Source of the DNA: JAJYSO01 sp964495935 | GTDB lineage: Bacteria; Bacteroidota; Bacteroidia; Flavobacteriales; Flavobacteriaceae | DNA length: 64,000 nucleotides | Direction: 5' to 3' | Assembly: GCA_964495935.1 (NCBI GenBank) | Contig: CAZBXQ010000002.1 | Coordinates: 62,001-126,000 of the forward strand | Part shown: in pieces, positions 8,705-17,639 of the stretch | Layout: the number at the start of each line of letters is the position of its first letter | Numbering within the stretch: the stretch's first letter is position 1 | Position numbers and translations under genes: made by a program | The notes under the pieces: model-generated | What the model saw: the letters and a program-made list of their open reading frames with translations, nothing else | What the model was told of the DNA's origin: nothing | Database searches by the model: none

Positions 8705-9678
8705 TAATCCATAGATTGGTTTTCCAATTCCGATTTTTTCAAAAGAATAGCATATTCCTCCGATGTTAAATCACCATGGAAATAATTAATTGGATTAACC
8801 GTGCTTCCATTTTTCCAGACCTCATAATGCACATGAGGACCGGTGGAGATTCCGGTACTCCCAACGGCCCCGATAACCTGGCCTCGCTTCACTTTTTCTC
8901 CACGGCGAACATTCATTTTACTGAGATGGGCATAGCGGGTTTTATAACCAAAACCGTGATCAATTTCAATCATATTGCCGTATCCCCCAACCCGTGTCAC
9001 TCGTTTTACCACCCCGTCGGCCGTGGCATAAACATGGGCTCCCTTATTAGAGGCAAAATCGATTCCGGAGTGCATACGTCGTATTTTCAATATGGGATGA
9101 TAACGATAGCCGTATCCCGAAGAAATAAACCGTAAATCCTTATTCTCAATAGGTTGAATTGCCGGCATTGCAGCCAATAGTTCCTTTTTATTTTCAGCCA
9201 GTTTAGCAATCTCATCAAGGGATTTGGACTCTACCACGATTCGCTTCTGTAGTTTATCCATGCGTTTGTTAACATCAATAATCAAGTCGGAATTATCATA
9301 GCCCTCCAAATCCTCATAGCGATTCACTCCTCCAAATCCGGATTCCCGTTCTGCTGTTGAAATAGGATTGGCTTCAAAGTAAATTCGATAAATGTTGTCA
9401 TCGCGATTTTCAACGTCTTTCAATACCTCTTCCGCCCGGTCCATTTTCTTATTCAAAATGGAATACTGCAACTCCATATTCTCCAATTCCCGCGCCAGCA
9501 TTTTCTCTTTCGGTGTACTAATCTGAGGCAAATTAAGAAAAATCAGCAGGAGAATAAATCCCCCCAGAAAACATCCCAAAACGGCCATGACTATAAACGT
9601 CATCTTTCGTCTCTTGCCCTCCTTAATTTTCTGATAGGAAAGCGTTTTTTCATCGTAATAGTATTTGACTTTTGACAT
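8704..9678 (-). CDS. M23 family metallopeptidase (membrane-anchored)
   Basis: A 324-residue murein endopeptidase-like protein. Order: basic cytosolic N-terminus (residues 1-25), one membrane helix (about 26-48, AVLGCFLGGFILLLIFL), a coiled-coil stalk (about 60-175), then a C-terminal LytM/peptidase M23 domain (about 195-300) with the zinc ligands in RMHSGIDFA (HxxxD) and TGPHVHYEVW (HxH). All metal ligands are present, so it is probably an active peptidoglycan hydrolase. I chose the ATG at 9678 (MSKVKYYYDEK); the open frame begins nine codons upstream at a TTG. First gene of a run M23-MerR-LemA-TPM-TPM. Confidence 0.93.
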   Translation of the reverse strand: MSKVKYYYDEKTLSYQKIKEGKRRKMTFIVMAVLGCFLGGFILLLIFLNLPQISTPKEKMLARELENMELQYSILNKKMDRAEEVLKDVENRDDNIYRIYFEANPISTAERESGFGGVNRYEDLEGYDNSDLIIDVNKRMDKLQKRIVVESKSLDEIAKLAENKKELLAAMPAIQPIENKDLRFISSGYGYRYHPILKIRRMHSGIDFASNKGAHVYATADGVVKRVTRVGGYGNMIEIDHGFGYKTRYAHLSKMNVRRGEKVKRGQVIGAVGSTGISTGPHVHYEVWKNGSTVNPINYFHGDLTSEEYAILLKKSELENQSMD

Positions 9679-9700
9679 TATTCTAAATATCTTACTTTTG
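9672..9700 (+). promoter_or_regulatory. Promoter of alaS
   Basis: TTG at 9672-9674, an 18-base spacer and TACTTTTG at 9693-9700 match the Bacteroidota promoter pattern. Transcription would start near 9707, giving a leader of about 90 bases before alaS. The TTG lies within the first codons of the divergent M23 gene. Confidence 0.6.
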
Positions 9701-9733
9701 CACAATTACTTTGCTAAAACATCATTTCGCGCG

Positions 9734-9741
9734 CAAAGATA
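9734..9741 (-). promoter_or_regulatory. -7 box for the M23-MerR-LemA-TPM unit
   Basis: The minus strand reads TATCTTTG here, a full match to TAnnTTTG, about 56 bases before the M23 start. No TTG is seen at the expected 18-21 base distance, so the call rests on the -7 box alone. It places this promoter back to back with the alaS promoter. Confidence 0.45.
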
Positions 9742-9797
9742 AATAAATTGTTCAAAATAACACATCTATTCTATACATTATCACCGAACTTATCACC

Positions 9798-12416
9798 ATG
9801 AAAGCCAACGAAATCCGATCAAAATTTTTAGAATTCTTCACCTCCAAAGAACATCAAATCGTCCCTTCTGCTCCCATGGTTTTAAAAGACGATCCGACTC
9901 TTCTGTTTACCAATGCAGGGATGAATCAGTTTAAAGAGTATTTTTTGGGAAATGCCCAACCTCAATATCCTCGTATTGCAGATTATCAAAAATGCCTGCG
10001 GGTAAGTGGCAAGCACAACGATCTCGAGGAAGTCGGGAAAGATACCTACCATCACACCATGTTTGAAATGTTGGGAAACTGGAGTTTTGGAGATTATTTT
10101 AAGAAGCAAGCCATTCATTATGCATGGGAATTACTCACCGAAGTCTATAAAATTCCCGAGGAGAATCTCTATGCCACTGTTTTTGAAGGCGATGAGAGCG
10201 ATCAATTAAAACAAGACCAAGAAGCTTACAATATCTGGCGTGAAATCCTTCCCGAAGAACAAATTTTAATGGGGAATAAAGCCGATAACTTCTGGGAAAT
10301 GGGTGACCAAGGACCTTGTGGCCCCTGTTCTGAAATTCATATCGATATTCGTTCTGAAAAGGAAAAGAAGGAAGTCCCGGGACGAGAGCTGGTTAATCAG
10401 GATCATCCACAGGTGGTGGAAATCTGGAATTTGGTCTTTATGCAATATAATCGTAAAGCAGATGGTCATCTTGAAGAATTGCCCGCCAAACATGTCGATA
10501 CCGGAATGGGCTTTGAACGCCTCTGCATGATTCTGCAAGGAAAAATATCAAATTACGACACCGATGTCTTTACTCTGCTTATCCAAAAGATTGAGGAACT
10601 TTCCGGAGCGACGTATCACGAAGGAAAAAATAGCAGTGATACAAATGTCGCCATTCGGGTGATTGCCGACCACGTTCGCGCCGTGAGTTTTGCCATTGCC
10701 GATGGTCAATTGCCGAGTAATACAGGAGCGGGATATGTAATTCGAAGGATCCTTAGAAGAGCTGTGCGATACGGATTTACGTTTCTTAACTTCAAGAATC
10801 CCTTTATCTATAAATTAGTAAATACTCTGGTGCGGCAAATGGGAGGTGCCTTCCCCGAATTAAGGCAACAGGAGAACCTGATTACCAATGTCATTCACGA
10901 AGAGGAACACGCCTTTCTAAAAACTTTGGATCAGGGATTATCCCGATTAGATACAATTATCGAAAAAAGCAACTCGACTACCATTTCAGGAAAAAAAGCC
11001 TTCGAACTCTACGATACCTACGGTTTTCCGATCGATTTAACTGCTCTTATTTTATGTGAACGAGGATTGCAACTCCGGGTACAAGAATTTAAAGCCGAAC
11101 TGCAAAAACAAAAAGATCGCTCTCGATCGGCAGCAGCCACGAATACGGAAGATTGGGTCATCCTGAAGGAAAATGAACCCGAAGAGTTCATCGGGTATGA
11201 TACGCTTGAAGCTCCGGTACAAATTACCCGGTATCGCAAAATCACTGACAAGAAAAAGGGTTCTTATTATCAGCTGGTGTTTACCTCAACACCGTTCTAT
11301 GCCGAAAGCGGCGGACAAGTTGGCGACCGGGGAAAACTCGAAGAAGCCACGGGAAACATCATTCCGATCTTTGACACAAAAAAGGAAAACAATCTTATTG
11401 TTCATTTTGCCAAAGACCTACCCGAAAATCCGGCTGCTCCCCTAACGGCGAGAGTAGATTCACAGAAGCGCAAAAATGCCATGGCCAATCACTCCGCTAC
11501 GCACTTATTACATCAGGCACTCCGGGAAGTATTGGGCAATCATGTGGAACAAAAAGGATCATTGGTCAGCCCCAAACGCTTGCGATTTGATTTTTCACAT
11601 TTCAGTAAAATGAAAGAAAAAGAAATACAGGACGTCGAGGATCGGGTCAATGCCCGAATTCGGAAAAATCTCCCCCTGGAAGAGCACCGCCATGTTCCCT
11701 TCAAAGAAGCTGTTGATCAAGGTGCCACCGCCCTTTTTGGAGAAAAATACGGCGATTATGTACGCACGATCCGCTTTGGCGATTCCTTTGAGCTTTGCGG
11801 GGGTACCCATGTTCCTCAAACCGGCGATATCTGGTATTTAAAAATTCTGGGGGAAACCGGCGTTGCCTCGGGTGTTCGACGGATAGAAGCCATTACCGGA
11901 GATGGAGCTCGAGAGTATTTTGAAGCGCAAACAATGCTTGTCCAAGCCTTAAAAAATCAACTCAAAAATAAACAAGACGTCCTGAAAGCGGTAACCGGGC
12001 TTCAAGAAGATAATGCCAAATTAACTAAAAAAGTTGAAGTCCTGGAGCATGAAAAAGTATTAAATACCAAACAAAAACTCGAAGAGGAAATTCAAGAAAT
12101 AAATGGAATCCACGTTCTTGCCAAAAAGGTAAATCTGGAAACCCGTGACCTGAAAGACCTGGTATTTCAAATGGGAAATAAAATCCCCAACCTCTTTGCT
12201 TTGTTGGCTGCCGAGCAAAACGGGAAAGCCGTTTTAACTTGTTATATTTCCAAAGACTTAGTCCAAAAAAAAGATTATAACGCCGGAAAAATCGTACGGG
12301 AATTAGGAAAATATATTCAAGGCGGCGGCGGTGGCCAGCCATTTTTTGCTACCGCGGGCGGAAAGAATCCGGAAGGGATTACAAAAGCATTAAATCAGTT
12401 TAAGACCTATTTGTAA
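9798..12416 (+). CDS. alaS: Alanyl-tRNA synthetase
   Basis: Charges tRNA-Ala and edits Ser/Gly mischarging. The N-terminal class II catalytic core is clear (LEFFTSKEHQIVPSAPMV, TFTNAGMNQF-type motif 1 region, then CLRVSGKHNDLEEVG and HHTMFEMLGNWSFGDYFKK). The editing domain retains both zinc-site motifs, NHSATHLLHQALR (HxxxH) and ELCGGTHV (C...H). The C-Ala domain follows a coiled coil and has the GGGGGQPFFATAGGK motif. Length 872 residues, normal for the family (about 875). It stands alone with its own promoter. Downstream, 51 bases separate it from the M3 peptidase gene. Confidence 0.98.
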   Translation: MKANEIRSKFLEFFTSKEHQIVPSAPMVLKDDPTLLFTNAGMNQFKEYFLGNAQPQYPRIADYQKCLRVSGKHNDLEEVGKDTYHHTMFEMLGNWSFGDYFKKQAIHYAWELLTEVYKIPEENLYATVFEGDESDQLKQDQEAYNIWREILPEEQILMGNKADNFWEMGDQGPCGPCSEIHIDIRSEKEKKEVPGRELVNQDHPQVVEIWNLVFMQYNRKADGHLEELPAKHVDTGMGFERLCMILQGKISNYDTDVFTLLIQKIEELSGATYHEGKNSSDTNVAIRVIADHVRAVSFAIADGQLPSNTGAGYVIRRILRRAVRYGFTFLNFKNPFIYKLVNTLVRQMGGAFPELRQQENLITNVIHEEEHAFLKTLDQGLSRLDTIIEKSNSTTISGKKAFELYDTYGFPIDLTALILCERGLQLRVQEFKAELQKQKDRSRSAAATNTEDWVILKENEPEEFIGYDTLEAPVQITRYRKITDKKKGSYYQLVFTSTPFYAESGGQVGDRGKLEEATGNIIPIFDTKKENNLIVHFAKDLPENPAAPLTARVDSQKRKNAMANHSATHLLHQALREVLGNHVEQKGSLVSPKRLRFDFSHFSKMKEKEIQDVEDRVNARIRKNLPLEEHRHVPFKEAVDQGATALFGEKYGDYVRTIRFGDSFELCGGTHVPQTGDIWYLKILGETGVASGVRRIEAITGDGAREYFEAQTMLVQALKNQLKNKQDVLKAVTGLQEDNAKLTKKVEVLEHEKVLNTKQKLEEEIQEINGIHVLAKKVNLETRDLKDLVFQMGNKIPNLFALLAAEQNGKAVLTCYISKDLVQKKDYNAGKIVRELGKYIQGGGGGQPFFATAGGKNPEGITKALNQFKTYL

Positions 12417-12467
12417 AGCTTTACAAAAGATTTTTTATCTTCGTCAATCTAACCCATATATTTCAAG

Positions 12468-14594
12468 ATGAAACGTATTTCTACGCTGAGTTTGGTCTTC
12501 ACCGTCCTACTCTTTTCAGCATGTAATCAAAAACCTCAAAAAGAATCTTCTATGCAAGATCAAAATCCTTTTGCAGAAGCCAGTGATCTTCCCTTTGGCG
12601 TTCCCGATTTTAAGGCGATTAAAAACAAACATTTTAAACCGGCAATCTTAAAAGGAATCGAGTCGAAAACCAAGGAGATCGAAGAAATCGCTAATAATAA
12701 AGAGGAACCTACTTTTGAAAATACCTTTGTAGCCCTGGAAAAATCAGGTCAGGATCTAAACCGTGTTTTACGTGTTTTTTATCTTCTTACCGGAGCGCAC
12801 ACCAACGATACACTAAAGGCAGTGCGAGAGGAAGTTGCCCCCAAATTATCCGCTCTTAGTGATGCTATCTACCTGAACGACAAACTCTTTCAACGTGTTA
12901 AAACGATCCACGATCAGGTGGACAGCTTAGGTCTTGATGCTGAATCCAAACGTTTAGTCGAGGTCTATTACAAAAACTTTGTGCTCTCAGGGGCCAATCT
13001 TCCTGATGATAAAAAAGAGGAACTCAAGAAATTAAACGAAGAACTGGCCAAATTGAGAACTACCTTCAGTAACAAATTACTGGAAGCAGGAAAAGCAGCT
13101 GCTCTTGTAGTTGATAATAAAGAAGCATTAAAAGGACTGAGTGATTCCGAAATCAAATCGGCTGCAAAAAAAGCTGAAGATCACGGGCACGAGGGAAAAT
13201 ATGAAATTCCGCTCCAAAACACGACTCAGCAACCGGATCTTCAAAAGCTGGACAATCGCGATACTCGAAAGCAACTTTTTGAAAACTCGATTCACCGGGC
13301 CGATAACGGTAATGAATATGACACCCAATCGACCTTGATTAAAGTTGCCAAAGTGCGCGCCCAAGAAGCAGAACTTCTGGGGTATAAAAATTACGCCGAA
13401 TGGAATTTACAAGATCAGATGGCCAAAACCCCGGAAGCCGTTCAGGATCTTTTAGGCCAAATTGTACCCGCTGCTGTCCAAAAATCTAAAGATGAAGCTG
13501 CAGAAATTCAAAAACAAATCCAGAAATCGGGAAAGGACTTCAAACTGAAACCTTGGGACTGGAATTATTATGCCGAAAAAGTCCGCAAAGAAAAATACGA
13601 TCTGGATGAAAATGAAATTAAACCTTATTTCGTATTAGACAGCGTTCTTGAAAACGGAGTTTTTTATGCTGCTCATAAATTGTATGGGCTCAATTTTAAA
13701 AAGCGAACCGATATTCCAACCTATCAGGAAGATGTTCGGGTATATGAAGTTTCTGAAGAGAATGGAGATCCAATCGGCTTGTTTTACGGAGATTATTTCA
13801 AGCGAGATAGCAAACGCGGCGGTGCCTGGATGTCAAATATCGTAGGACAATCTAAACTGTTAGATCAAAAACCGGTAATTTATAATGTCGGAAATTTTAG
13901 CAAAGCCGCTGAAGGAGAACCTCAATTGATGACCTTTGACAATGTCATTACCATGTTCCACGAGTTTGGGCATGCCTTACACGGCTTCTTTGCCGATCAG
14001 AAATATCCTACCCTATCGGGAACCTCGGTAGCCCGGGATTTTGTGGAATTCCCTTCGCAATTCAATGAACATTGGGCACTTTATCCCGAAATCCTGAATA
14101 ATTATGCCAAACACTATAAAACCGGAGCAGTCATTCCTAAAGAATTGGTCAATAAGATCAAGAAGTCTTCTACTTTTAATCAGGGTTATTCGATGACCGA
14201 ATTACTGGCTGCCGCACAACTCGACATGCAATGGCACTCAATTCCGGCAGATCAGGAAATCGAAAGCGTTTCAGAATTTGAGGAAAAAGCTTTAAAGCGT
14301 ACCCATCTCTATTCCGAAGAGGTTTTACCGCGTTATCGCTCTTCCTATTTTAACCATATCTGGGGAAGTGGCTATGCAGCGGGTTATTATGCCTATATCT
14401 GGACCAAAGTGCTGGATGATGATGCTTACTCCTGGTTTGAGGAAAATGGCGGACTAACCCGGGAAAACGGAGATCGATTCCGGAAAATGATTCTTTCAAA
14501 AGGAAACACCGAAGACTACAACAAAATGTTTAAAGATTTTAGAGGTCACAAACCGGATATTAAACCTTTCCTGAAATATAAAGGACTGGAATAA
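12468..14594 (+). CDS. M3 family peptidyl-dipeptidase (Dcp-like), lipoprotein
   Basis: A zinc metallopeptidase of the thimet oligopeptidase/Dcp family, 708 residues, which would cut peptides in the envelope. The N-terminus is a lipoprotein signal peptide, with lipobox LFSAC (Cys near residue 19). The catalytic helix TMFHEFGHALHGFF (HExxH at roughly residue 497-501) and the downstream Glu-containing SGTSVARDFVEFPSQFNEHW segment are intact, as are the substrate-binding YSMTELLAAAQLDM and GYYAYIWTKVLDDDAY regions. Most closely resembles bacterial Dcp, which releases C-terminal dipeptides, but substrate preference cannot be proven here. Two stem-loops follow the stop codon. Confidence 0.94.
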   Translation: MKRISTLSLVFTVLLFSACNQKPQKESSMQDQNPFAEASDLPFGVPDFKAIKNKHFKPAILKGIESKTKEIEEIANNKEEPTFENTFVALEKSGQDLNRVLRVFYLLTGAHTNDTLKAVREEVAPKLSALSDAIYLNDKLFQRVKTIHDQVDSLGLDAESKRLVEVYYKNFVLSGANLPDDKKEELKKLNEELAKLRTTFSNKLLEAGKAAALVVDNKEALKGLSDSEIKSAAKKAEDHGHEGKYEIPLQNTTQQPDLQKLDNRDTRKQLFENSIHRADNGNEYDTQSTLIKVAKVRAQEAELLGYKNYAEWNLQDQMAKTPEAVQDLLGQIVPAAVQKSKDEAAEIQKQIQKSGKDFKLKPWDWNYYAEKVRKEKYDLDENEIKPYFVLDSVLENGVFYAAHKLYGLNFKKRTDIPTYQEDVRVYEVSEENGDPIGLFYGDYFKRDSKRGGAWMSNIVGQSKLLDQKPVIYNVGNFSKAAEGEPQLMTFDNVITMFHEFGHALHGFFADQKYPTLSGTSVARDFVEFPSQFNEHWALYPEILNNYAKHYKTGAVIPKELVNKIKKSSTFNQGYSMTELLAAAQLDMQWHSIPADQEIESVSEFEEKALKRTHLYSEEVLPRYRSSYFNHIWGSGYAAGYYAYIWTKVLDDDAYSWFEENGGLTRENGDRFRKMILSKGNTEDYNKMFKDFRGHKPDIKPFLKYKGLE

Positions 14595-14622
14595 ACCACC
14601 TTTAAAAGGTATTTTTAAATTA

Positions 14623-14657
14623 AAACCACCTCCGCAACTTTTGGAGGTGGTTTTTTT
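14623..14657 (+). terminator. Intrinsic terminator after the M3 peptidase gene
   Basis: AACCACCTCC pairs with GGAGGTGGTT around an 8-10 base loop, and seven T follow on the plus strand. The left arm is preceded by A's, so on the minus strand it also ends in T's (less regular); it may work in both directions. A weaker hairpin (ACCTT-AAGGT then ATTTTT) sits just upstream at about 14599-14616. Confidence 0.85.
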
Positions 14658-14678
14658 ATGCGGATTTAGAACACACCA

Positions 14679-14954
14679 CGAGATACGATAATACCACAAG
14701 ATACAATCTCGCAGCAGCTAAGATAACACTACGAGATACAATCTCGCAGTAGCTGGGGTAATGTCACAAGATACAATCTTGCGGCAGCTGAGATAACACT
14801 ACGAGATACAATCTCGCAGTAGCTGGGGTAATGTCACAAGATACAATCTTGCGGCAGCTGAGATAACACTACGAGATGTAATCTCACAGTAGCTGGGATA
14901 ATGCCACAAGATACAATCTTGCAGCAGCGAGGTAACCCACGAGATGCAATCTCG
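14679..14954. repeat. Array of alternating 35-bp palindromic repeats
   Basis: Nine palindromic cores start at 14679, 14697, 14732, 14767, 14802, 14837, 14872, 14907 and 14940. From the second to the eighth the spacing is exactly 35 bases; the first (truncated, no right arm) and last steps are 18 and 33. Two core types alternate: CGAGATACAATCTCG and CAAGATACAATCTTG, each a 6-bp stem with an ACA loop. The second stem position changes on both arms together (G-C versus A-T), which preserves pairing; the 14697 core is a hybrid (CAAGAT left, ATCTCG right). Spacers also alternate (CAGTAGCTGGGGTAATGTCA and CGGCAGCTGAGATAACACTA). The 70-bp blocks 14731-14800 and 14801-14870 are identical; the third is diverged. 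The array fills the space between two convergent genes and has no protein-coding frame that I would support. Confidence 0.93.
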
Positions 14955-14967
14955 CGGTAACTGAGTC

Positions 14968-17265
14968 TTATTTTTGAAAATCCGTAATCAAATGATCCAC
15001 AAAAAACTGCCAGCGTTTTTGTTGTACATAAGGAGCATAGGCTTTAGGATAAGCATGACGAGCACTGGGGATGATAAGTTCATCAAAATATTTCCCGGCT
15101 TTGATCAAGGCTTCAGAAAACTTAAATGTGGCCGAAGGATTGACATTTTCATCAATTCCTCCGTGAATCAATAATAATTTCCCTTTCAATTGGGGAGCCA
15201 GAGTAACATTGGATTGTTCCTCATACGTTTCATCTACGGGCCATCCGGCATACATTTCGGGATACCAGGCTTTTTCCATCCGCCAGTCGTGATCGCCAGA
15301 TTCCGAAACGGCCACTTTATAGGTATCGTGAAAAGCCAGTAAGGCATGTGCAGCATCATATCCGCCAAAAGAATGCCCGAAAATCCCAACCCGACTGCCA
15401 TCAATCCAAGAATATCGATCGGCCAAATACTGAATGGCAGCAACGTGATCTTCCAAATTGTTTCCCAGGTTTTTATAGGACTTATTATGGAAAGCTTTGG
15501 AACGGCCTGCCGAGCCTCGCCCATCCACCTGCATTACGACAAAACCCCATTCGGCCAAAGCCTGTGGTGAATCATATAGCCCGTAAACGCCTTTTTTAAA
15601 GGTATTGGGGAAAACATTCATATGCGGCCCGGTATAGGTATAATCTACTAGGGGGTAGGATTGCGTTGCATCAAAATCGGTCGGTTTCCAAAGGGCTCCG
15701 TATATCTTCGTTTTCCCATCTTGGGCTACAGTCGTAAATAACTGTGGAGGATTCCAACCCAAAGCCTTCAAATCCTCCACATCGGCCCGATCAATTTCCA
15801 TTAGTTCGCTCCCATCTTCCGTAGATCGTAAAACAGATCGCGTCGGATCCTGAGCCGTAGATTGATTATCGACAAAATATTGATAGTTTTTCGAAATAGA
15901 AACTTCGTGATTTATTGGTTCCGGAGTCAGTAATTTTATTTCCTCCCCGTTAAAATCGACTCGGTACAATAAATCATAATACGGATTTACTCCTTCTTCC
16001 CGACCGCCGGCCGTAAAGTAAATGACCTTCTCTTCCTCATCGATCGCTTCTATATCTTTGACCACAAATTCTCCGGCAGTAACCGGTGTTGTATTTCCAG
16101 TTTTTAAATCAATTTTATACAGTTGCTTCCAGCCCGTTCGCTCGGACGTGATAAAAGCAATATTCTTTTCAAAAATCGGTTTAAACCGAGTGAGATAATC
16201 GATATTCGTTGTACTGGTATCGGTATATAAAATCGTCACCGCCCCACTTTTCGGATTCACCTTAATAACATCTTTTCGCTTATACCCCCGATGATTAAAA
16301 GTGCCCAGCAAAAAACTACTGTCATCAGCCCATTTTAATCCGTAACCGGCCAAATCATCCATAAAATGCGGAATGGGATCCAGTTGTACTTGGGTTTCTT
16401 TTCCGGAGGGGATATCATAAATCACCGGAATATAATGTACCACCGTCGTATCGCCCGGAGAGCCCCGAAAATAAGATAATAATTGGGGGCGATAGAGAGA
16501 ATCGATCGACTCATCCAACAGATACATTCTTTCGGCGTTCCGGGTATCCATAATCTGCGTCAGCAGCTTTTTACCGTCCGGAGACCAGCTCACGTTCAAA
16601 TTGGGTTCAGGAATGGCATTCTCCCCTTCCATTACCTGTCCCCAGCCGTAAGAACTGCCATAAATATAATCTTTCCTGCCGTCTGTGGATAAGGCCGTGG
16701 TGTCTCTCTTGGTTTGGTCAATCAAATAGAGATTATAACCTTTGATCAATACTGCATATTTTTTATCGGGAGATTCGGAAATGGTCCTATCCTTTTCCTC
16801 TATATCTCCCTTTTCAATAAGCTTATCCTTAGCAATACGATAAGTAAATTTCTTTTGTTTCCATTGAAAATCAAACGTTTTTGCATTCTTCCACTTTTGT
16901 TGTTGAAGATTCAACTCCTTGGGATTCGCCTCTTTTTGGGTATTTTCTTTTAGTTTATCCGCCAATTTCGCAGAGTCGAAGGCTTCTACTTTTTTCTGAT
17001 CTTCAAAAGAAATGACATAAAACTTTTTTCCATTCCGGGTTTTCGTTGAATATGCAAATCCCGAATTATCAGAGAACCATTCGGGGGTTACAGAAAGGGT
17101 ATAGACTTTTTGAGAAAGGCTGTCCCAAACAAATTCTTTGGCTTGGTTGATCTTGGTTTTCCGGGTCTCTCCTTCTTTATCCCTTTGCTGGGCAACAATT
17201 AATCCTGTTGTACTCAACATAAAAATAAGCATACAGAGCTTTTTTTTGAGGTTTACAAATTCCAT
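14968..17265 (-). CDS. S9 family peptidase (dipeptidyl-peptidase IV-like)
   Basis: An exported serine peptidase of 765 residues. A signal peptide covers residues about 1-25 (MLSTTGLIVAQ end). Residues about 60-490 form the beta-propeller (DPP4 N-terminal) domain with repeated SWSPDGKKL/ADDSSF-type blades. The alpha/beta-hydrolase domain follows: nucleophile elbow GIFGHSFGGYDAA (Ser near residue 617), Asp in LLIHGGIDENVNPS and His in IIPSARHAYPKAYAP. All triad residues are present. It probably removes dipeptides in the periplasm, as in other Bacteroidota, where such peptidases serve protein feeding; this role is inference. The hairpin array lies just behind its stop codon. Confidence 0.94.
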   Translation of the reverse strand: MEFVNLKKKLCMLIFMLSTTGLIVAQQRDKEGETRKTKINQAKEFVWDSLSQKVYTLSVTPEWFSDNSGFAYSTKTRNGKKFYVISFEDQKKVEAFDSAKLADKLKENTQKEANPKELNLQQQKWKNAKTFDFQWKQKKFTYRIAKDKLIEKGDIEEKDRTISESPDKKYAVLIKGYNLYLIDQTKRDTTALSTDGRKDYIYGSSYGWGQVMEGENAIPEPNLNVSWSPDGKKLLTQIMDTRNAERMYLLDESIDSLYRPQLLSYFRGSPGDTTVVHYIPVIYDIPSGKETQVQLDPIPHFMDDLAGYGLKWADDSSFLLGTFNHRGYKRKDVIKVNPKSGAVTILYTDTSTTNIDYLTRFKPIFEKNIAFITSERTGWKQLYKIDLKTGNTTPVTAGEFVVKDIEAIDEEEKVIYFTAGGREEGVNPYYDLLYRVDFNGEEIKLLTPEPINHEVSISKNYQYFVDNQSTAQDPTRSVLRSTEDGSELMEIDRADVEDLKALGWNPPQLFTTVAQDGKTKIYGALWKPTDFDATQSYPLVDYTYTGPHMNVFPNTFKKGVYGLYDSPQALAEWGFVVMQVDGRGSAGRSKAFHNKSYKNLGNNLEDHVAAIQYLADRYSWIDGSRVGIFGHSFGGYDAAHALLAFHDTYKVAVSESGDHDWRMEKAWYPEMYAGWPVDETYEEQSNVTLAPQLKGKLLLIHGGIDENVNPSATFKFSEALIKAGKYFDELIIPSARHAYPKAYAPYVQQKRWQFFVDHLITDFQK

Positions 17266-17639
17266 AATTTGATAAATTTTAAAACTTTATAGAAAGGCTC
17301 CTCTAAGCTATAAAAAATATTTTATCCCGGTCTTTTTAAAAGTCATAGTTATCAAAATAAAAGAGTATTCGTAACCTTCCGGGGAAATCCTCCATACGAC
17401 AGACAGGCCTCGGAGGATTAGGCCCGGTCTTCTCGTCTCGGCCGGAGCCAACAGCGGAGGGGGATTAAATCCCATTCTTCAAAAAACGAGAAGATTTTTG
17501 AGATGGTGAAGATAAACTCCGGCGATTTGCTTTAAGCACAAAATCTTGCGGTTTTACGGAGCAACAATATGCTTTTTATATTTTACGCCTGTCCAAAAAG
17601 GATTGCTTATTTTTACGGATCCATTTAAAATAGAAAACT
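17266..17639. other. Intergenic region between the S9 peptidase and mutS
   Basis: No gene is seen in these 374 bases between divergent genes, so it should hold both promoters, but I find no full TAnnTTTG box. An 8-bp inverted repeat, AATCCTCC (17386-17393) with GGAGGATT (17412-17419), encloses an 18-base loop. CTTCTCGT near 17429 and ACGAGAAG near 17487 form a second, wider inverted pair. Neither has a T-tract. Confidence 0.4.

Noticed and set aside
14679..14954. CRISPR array at the hairpin repeats
   Set aside because: Spacers are not unique but alternate between two fixed sequences, cores are only 15 bases, and no cas gene is near.
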